Source: Patescibacteria group bacterium
GTDB lineage: Bacteria > Patescibacteriota > Minisyncoccia > Phycocordibacterales > Phycocordibacteraceae
DNA: 6,284 nt
Direction: 5' to 3'
Assembly: GCA_018826405.1 (NCBI GenBank)
Contig: JAHJZL010000060.1
Span: 1-6,284 of the forward strand
A program made the position numbers and the translations under genes. Below the pieces are notes generated by a model. The model was not told where the DNA came from. It saw only the letters and a program-made list of their open reading frames with translations, and searched no databases. Shown one piece after another: positions 3,355 through 6,284 of the stretch (position 1 is its first letter; every line of letters starts with the position of its first letter).

Positions 3355-5538
3355 CTATTCTACACTGCCTGAAACAGGCCACGGGCTAATCATGAGGAAA
3401 GGTGCGCTGGGCTTAAGAGTTTTCCAAATCTCTTCTGTAACAAACGGCATAAAGGGATGAAGGCCGGAAAGCACATCAGCTAGCAAGCTCTTAAGAAGTG
3501 CTCTGCGAGAAGCGTGAGCAGCAGTATCTTCTGAAGCAAAAACATTCTTTGAGTCTTCAATCAACTCGTCAGCCAAGCGGTGCCATGCGTAGTGGTAAAG
3601 CTTTTCTGCAGCAAGGTGCATGCGGTAGTTCTCAAAGTCTGCAGTCACGTCTGTAAGTATTTCGTCTAGTTCAGTGCGCAGCACCTGATCAGCGTCTGTA
3701 AGAGGTGCATCCTCGTCTGCTCCTTCAGTTTCTGTAAGAACATACCGAGTTATATTCCAAAGTTTGTTCGCAAAGTTCTTGTATCCCTTAACTTTATTCT
3801 CATCAAACCGAACGTCGCTTCCAACAGCAGCACCTCCAAGAAGCCCCATGCGTAATGCGTCTGCGCCATAGCGATCAATCATCTCAATTGGATCAATACC
3901 GTTTCCAAGAGATTTGCTAAACTTCTGGCCTTTAGAATCGCGCACCAGACCGTGTATTAAAACAGTCTTGAAGGGCACTTGTCCTAAATGGAATCCGCTC
4001 ATGAGAATCATGCGAGATACCCATAGGGGAAGAATCTCATACGCAGGGGACATGAATGACGTGGGGTGGAAGGTACGTAGGTCGTCAGTTTGCTCAGGCC
4101 ACCCAAGTGTTGAAAAGGTCCAGAGCGCAGAAGAGAACCACGTATCAAGAACGTCTGGATCCTGTACCCAACCGTCTCCCTCTGGAGCTGTCTCCTGGCA
4201 CACAACTTCATCCTCTCGATACCAAACTGGAATACGATGCCCAAACCATATCTGTCTGCTAATACACCAATCATGAAGGTTAGTTATCCAATGCTGGTAT
4301 ATCTTCTTAAAGTTTTCCTGGGGCATTGAGACCGCTCCGCTTTCAACGGCAGCGCGCATAACTTCCTTTAGTGTTGTTGTGTCTCCAGTTTTAATACCAG
4401 GTATTTCTGAATGCTCAATTGCAAACGGAGTATCAACTCCAACAAACCACTGGAGTTTTGGAAGAGGCTCGATAATTCCTCCCGTGCGCTCAGCAGTAGA
4501 TACGTTTTGAGAAATACTTTCCTCAGACACCATGAGTCCTTCTTCGCGCAGCCATGAAGCCACAGTCTCTCGAGCCTCAATAACTTTAAGACCCGCAACA
4601 CGCCCCGAGGCAGTCATTTTTGCGTACTCATTAATAACAATCTTATCCTTGGGAAGATCGTGTCTGGTTGCGATATCCCAATCAATCTGGCTGTGCGCAG
4701 GAGTAACACCAAGCGCACCAGTTCCAAACTCAGGATCAACTTCAGTGTCCGCAACAATACGTATTGAGAGTGGTACATCGCAGAAAACTACTTCGTAGGT
4801 CTTGCCTACAAATTCCTTGTACCTTGGGTCGTCAGGGTGAACGGCAACTGCAACGTCGCCTACTTTAGTTTCAAGACGTGTTGTTGCAACGGGAATAGGG
4901 AAGTCTTTGCTGTACTTAAAAGTGTAGAGTGTTGCAGTTCTCTCCTCGTGCACTATTTCGTCATCTGAAATAGTAGTTTGCCCCTTGGGGTCCCAGTTAA
5001 CGATACGATTGCCGCGATATATGAGTCCTGCAGCATACATACGTTTAAATGCAGTGAACACTGCTGTATTGCGAGTATCGTCGAGCGTATAAGCATATCG
5101 AGACCAATCAAGAGATGCTCCCATGCGACGCACCTGAGAGAGGATTGTCTGCTCGCTTGATCTAGCGAATTCTCCAACACGTTTCACTAACTCCTCTCGT
5201 CCAATATCGTGTCTGCTCTTTCCTTCCTCTTTCTGAATATTCTTTTCTACACGCGCCTGCGTTGCAATTGCCGCTGAATCAGTACCAGGGATCCAGAGGG
5301 CTTTCTTTCCGCGCATGCGGTTGAAGCGAATAACACTGTCTTGAAGGGAATCCTCGTACGCGTGACCCAAGTGCAAAATACCGGTTACGTTTGGTGGGGG
5401 AAGCACAATAGTAAAAGGCTCTCTTGAATCTGCATCAGGAAGATTGTCCGGATTGAAATACCCACTCTCTTCCCATTCAGCATATATACGAGCCTCTGTT
5501 GCGCTCGGGTCATAGGGCTTTAAAAACTTCTCGTCCAT
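3355..5538 (-). CDS. valS: Valyl-tRNA synthetase, short form without C-terminal coiled-coil arm
   Basis: This class I synthetase charges tRNA-Val in the cytoplasm. From ATG 5538 it has 727 residues. Visible in order are P-P-P-N-V-T-G with the HIGH motif as H-L-G-H (56-59), G-T-D-S-A-A-I-A-T-Q (85-94; the usual form is G-T-D-H-A-G), the editing-domain T-T-R-L-E-T (219-224; usually T-T-R-P-E-T) and T-P-A-H-S (279-283), D-W-C-I-S-R-Q (423-429), L-D-T-W-F-S-S (464-470), the KMSKS loop as K-F-S-K-S (539-543), and the helical anticodon-binding domain to the end. Bacterial ValRS usually has roughly 870-950 residues with a C-terminal coiled coil; that arm is absent, as the protein stops right after the I-S-P-W-P segment. 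A TTG at 5556 would add six residues but lies inside the promoter, so ATG 5538 is preferred. It leads the valS-PrsW-hsp20 run. Confidence 0.95.
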   Translation of the reverse strand: MDEKFLKPYDPSATEARIYAEWEESGYFNPDNLPDADSREPFTIVLPPPNVTGILHLGHAYEDSLQDSVIRFNRMRGKKALWIPGTDSAAIATQARVEKNIQKEEGKSRHDIGREELVKRVGEFARSSEQTILSQVRRMGASLDWSRYAYTLDDTRNTAVFTAFKRMYAAGLIYRGNRIVNWDPKGQTTISDDEIVHEERTATLYTFKYSKDFPIPVATTRLETKVGDVAVAVHPDDPRYKEFVGKTYEVVFCDVPLSIRIVADTEVDPEFGTGALGVTPAHSQIDWDIATRHDLPKDKIVINEYAKMTASGRVAGLKVIEARETVASWLREEGLMVSEESISQNVSTAERTGGIIEPLPKLQWFVGVDTPFAIEHSEIPGIKTGDTTTLKEVMRAAVESGAVSMPQENFKKIYQHWITNLHDWCISRQIWFGHRIPVWYREDEVVCQETAPEGDGWVQDPDVLDTWFSSALWTFSTLGWPEQTDDLRTFHPTSFMSPAYEILPLWVSRMILMSGFHLGQVPFKTVLIHGLVRDSKGQKFSKSLGNGIDPIEMIDRYGADALRMGLLGGAAVGSDVRFDENKVKGYKNFANKLWNITRYVLTETEGADEDAPLTDADQVLRTELDEILTDVTADFENYRMHLAAEKLYHYAWHRLADELIEDSKNVFASEDTAAHASRRALLKSLLADVLSGLHPFMPFVTEEIWKTLKPSAPFLMISPWPVSGSVE
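3357..3362 (-). promoter_or_regulatory. Candidate -10 box for a leaderless PrsW-family mRNA
   Basis: TAGAAT on the minus strand is followed by AGAGGA and ATG 3350, again a 6-nt gap. It overlaps the valS stop codon (TAG 3355-3357 is adjacent). No -35 was recognised, and read-through from valS is equally possible given the 4-nt intergenic gap. Confidence 0.42.
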
Positions 5539-5546
5539 TACGTTTG

Positions 5547-5555
5547 AATATAACA
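5547..5555 (-). promoter_or_regulatory. Extended -10 promoter of valS
   Basis: On the minus strand TG-T-TATATT is a near-consensus extended -10 box. It ends 8 nt before ATG 5538, so the predicted leader is 1-2 nt. No Shine-Dalgarno is present. This box also argues against the TTG start at 5556, which overlaps it. Confidence 0.62.
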
Positions 5556-5585
5556 AATATGGAGCTGAAAGGCTCCTGTTGTGAG

Positions 5586-5616
5586 AATTGATTCAATTGA
5601 GAATTTGTGTTTAAAT
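5586..5616 (+). promoter_or_regulatory. Promoter of the second small ORF with a palindrome over the -35
   Basis: TTGATT (5588-5593), a 17-nt spacer, and TTAAAT (5611-5616) with TG one base upstream of the -10 form the most complete promoter in the window. Transcription should start near 5623, giving a leader of about 23 nt. The 13-bp palindrome AATTGATTCAATT (5586-5598) covers the -35 and could be an operator. It is divergent from the valS promoter about 35 nt away. Confidence 0.62.
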
Positions 5617-5632
5617 ACCGCACACACTCATG

Positions 5633-5640
5633 AAAGGAGG
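5633..5640 (+). promoter_or_regulatory. Very strong Shine-Dalgarno of the second small ORF
   Basis: AAAGGAGG is an almost full match to the anti-Shine-Dalgarno and is 5 nt from GTG 5646, an ideal spacing. It is the only strong, well-spaced ribosome-binding site in the window; every other start lacks one. It decides the GTG start, against the ATG at 5630 that lies upstream of it. Confidence 0.75.
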
Positions 5641-5645
5641 TGTAC

Positions 5646-5774
5646 GTGACTCAAGCCCCGGAACAGCCCTTTGACGGGCCGATGGAGGATCTTCCTCCGC
5701 CAGACCTGCCGCGGACCCAAGAGGTCCAGGAGCACCCGCCTAATGCGGTGAACGGCTCGCATCATGGGGAATAG
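5646..5774 (+). CDS. Small proline-rich protein, 42 residues (novel)
   Basis: GTG 5646 to TAG 5772-5774 encodes 42 residues. It starts M-T, is rich in Pro, Glu, Asp and Gln, has no hydrophobic segment or cysteine, and ends with a His pair (H-H-G-E). I recognise no family. Several signals agree that it is expressed: a promoter with -35, 17-nt spacer and extended -10, an AAAGGAGG ribosome-binding site at 5 nt, and an intrinsic terminator 7 nt after the stop, making a single-gene transcript of about 190 nt. G+C is about 64%, clearly above the neighbouring valS. The segment G-P-M-E-D-L-P-P (residues 11-18) resembles G-P-I-E-P-L-P-P in the ORF at 338-475. An out-of-frame ATG at 5630 opens a 14-codon mini-ORF across the Shine-Dalgarno. 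A dual-function or regulatory RNA is the main alternative. Confidence 0.65.
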   Translation: MTQAPEQPFDGPMEDLPPPDLPRTQEVQEHPPNAVNGSHHGE

Positions 5775-5781
5775 GTTTTCC

Positions 5782-5810
5782 ACCCGCATCTAGAACGATG
5801 TGGGTTTTTT
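5782..5810 (+). terminator. Terminator of the second small ORF
   Basis: ACCCGCATC (5782-5790) pairs with GATGTGGGT (5797-5805), including one G-T pair, around a TAGAAC loop, and is followed by a T-run to 5810. The T-run is on the plus strand; on the minus strand the hairpin is followed only by GGAAAACC, so it is a poor terminator for the convergent tsaD. Confidence 0.85.
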
Positions 5811-6284
5811 ATACCAATGACAAGTTTCCGTCTGCAGCTAACGTGTCTGCATCAGAATACAGATTTTCAAGTGCACGATAGTATCCTGCGATGCCAATCA
5901 TAATTGCATTGTCTGTAGTAAACATGGGGGCTGGAATACGAAGCTCAACTTCTGGATGGTCTTGTGCAATCTTTTCTGTAAATACTCTTTGAATGTTTGT
6001 GTTTGCAGATACACCTCCGCCAAGCACGAGCGTTAATGCGCCAGTCTTAAGTAGCGCGCGCGACGTCTTTGTGTAGAGCACGTCTGCAACTGCGTCTTCA
6101 AATTCTTTTGCAAGACCACGTTGTTCAGATTCTGAAAGTTCCAGATGTGCTTTAAGGAAATACAAGACAGCCGTCTTAAGTCCTGAGAATGAGAAGTCCT
6201 CGTGGGTGTCGTTAATCATGGGGCGGGGCAAGACAACAGGAGACGCAATACCTTGTTCTCTCGCTTCCTCAGCAAGCCGAGAGA
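5809..6284 (-). CDS. tsaD: tRNA t6A threonylcarbamoyltransferase TsaD, C-terminal part
   Basis: The frame enters from the right edge and ends at TAA 5809-5811, giving about 157 C-terminal residues; the true start is outside the window, so the ATG at 6231 is internal. TsaD, with TsaB and TsaE, moves the threonylcarbamoyl group onto A37 of ANN-decoding tRNAs. Family motifs visible are D-F-S-F-S-G-L-K-T-A, the nucleotide-binding L-V-L-G-G-G-V-S-A-N (the family's GGGVxAN), and T-T-D-N-A-I-M-I-G. The aspartate in the last one (codon 5911-5913) corresponds to the metal ligand D300 of E. coli TsaD. The first two metal-binding histidines would lie upstream. The C-terminus is of normal type, so nothing suggests a broken gene. 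It converges on the second small ORF, its stop overlapping that ORF's terminator. Confidence 0.95.
   Translation of the reverse strand, partial: SRLAEEAREQGIASPVVLPRPMINDTHEDFSFSGLKTAVLYFLKAHLELSESEQRGLAKEFEDAVADVLYTKTSRALLKTGALTLVLGGGVSANTNIQRVFTEKIAQDHPEVELRIPAPMFTTDNAIMIGIAGYYRALENLYSDADTLAADGNLSLV

Noticed and set aside
3355..3362. AGAGGA as Shine-Dalgarno for the PrsW-family gene
   Set aside because: It touches the ATG with zero spacing, too close for normal ribosome binding.
4008..4601. Several alternative-frame ORFs inside valS and the other long genes
   Set aside because: All are shadows of the valS, PrsW-family and DUF2914-like frames, with no ribosome-binding sites or protein-like motifs.
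5539..5556. TTG start adding six residues to valS
   Set aside because: The TTG lies within the extended -10 box of the valS promoter, and homologous ValRS N-termini begin near the M-D-E-K-F segment from ATG 5538.
5561..5576. Small hairpin GGAGC / GCTCC between valS and the small-ORF promoter
   Set aside because: Only 5 bp with no T-run and no relation to a transcript end; too weak to call a terminator or operator.
5646..5774. Horizontal transfer or mobile-element origin for the G+C-rich small ORFs
   Set aside because: The higher G+C is explained by the Pro, Ala, Gly and Glu content; no target-site repeats, integrase or insertion-sequence ends were seen nearby.

Overview
The window looks like chromosomal DNA from a small-genome bacterium, most plausibly a Candidate Phyla Radiation (Patescibacteria, Parcubacteria-like) lineage. 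This is inferred from several traits together: a valyl-tRNA synthetase of only about 727 residues that lacks the usual C-terminal arm, a tRNA-Arg gene without an encoded CCA end, a short one-helix membrane protein of a type I associate with these genomes, tight gene packing, and start codons that lack Shine-Dalgarno sites but sit directly behind -10 promoter boxes. The genetic code looks standard, because the 727-codon valS frame contains no TGA. No mobile element, CRISPR array or phage gene was seen.

Layout, left to right. The end of a glutaredoxin-like gene (+) closes with a strong terminator, followed by a tRNA-Arg(CCU) gene (+). Convergent to that tRNA is a 45-codon proline- and acid-rich small ORF (-) with its own terminator. 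A 12-bp perfect inverted repeat separates it from a divergent 95-residue one-helix membrane protein gene (+). tRNA-Phe(GAA) (+) and a seven-helix membrane protein with a C-terminal DUF2914-like domain (+) follow. A shared bidirectional terminator then faces a minus-strand cluster, in transcription order valS, a PrsW-family membrane protease and an Hsp20 small heat-shock protein, with 4- and 9-nt gaps. Divergent from valS is a second proline-rich small ORF (+, 42 codons) with a well-formed promoter, a very strong Shine-Dalgarno and its own terminator. The C-terminal part of tsaD (-) converges on it and runs off the right edge.

How the genes relate: most known functions concern translation and protein quality (two tRNAs, valyl-tRNA synthetase, the TsaD enzyme of t6A tRNA modification, an Hsp20 chaperone, a membrane protease and a glutaredoxin). 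They are mostly housekeeping genes and do not form an obvious single pathway.

The two most interesting signals are (1) two separate short, G+C-rich, proline-rich ORFs that share a G-P-[I/M]-E-x-L-P-P motif and the same compact single-gene layout, possibly an undescribed small-protein family, and (2) a repeated arrangement in which all five non-sORF start codons visible here lie 6 to 9 nt after a -10 box, predicting leaderless or nearly leaderless mRNAs.
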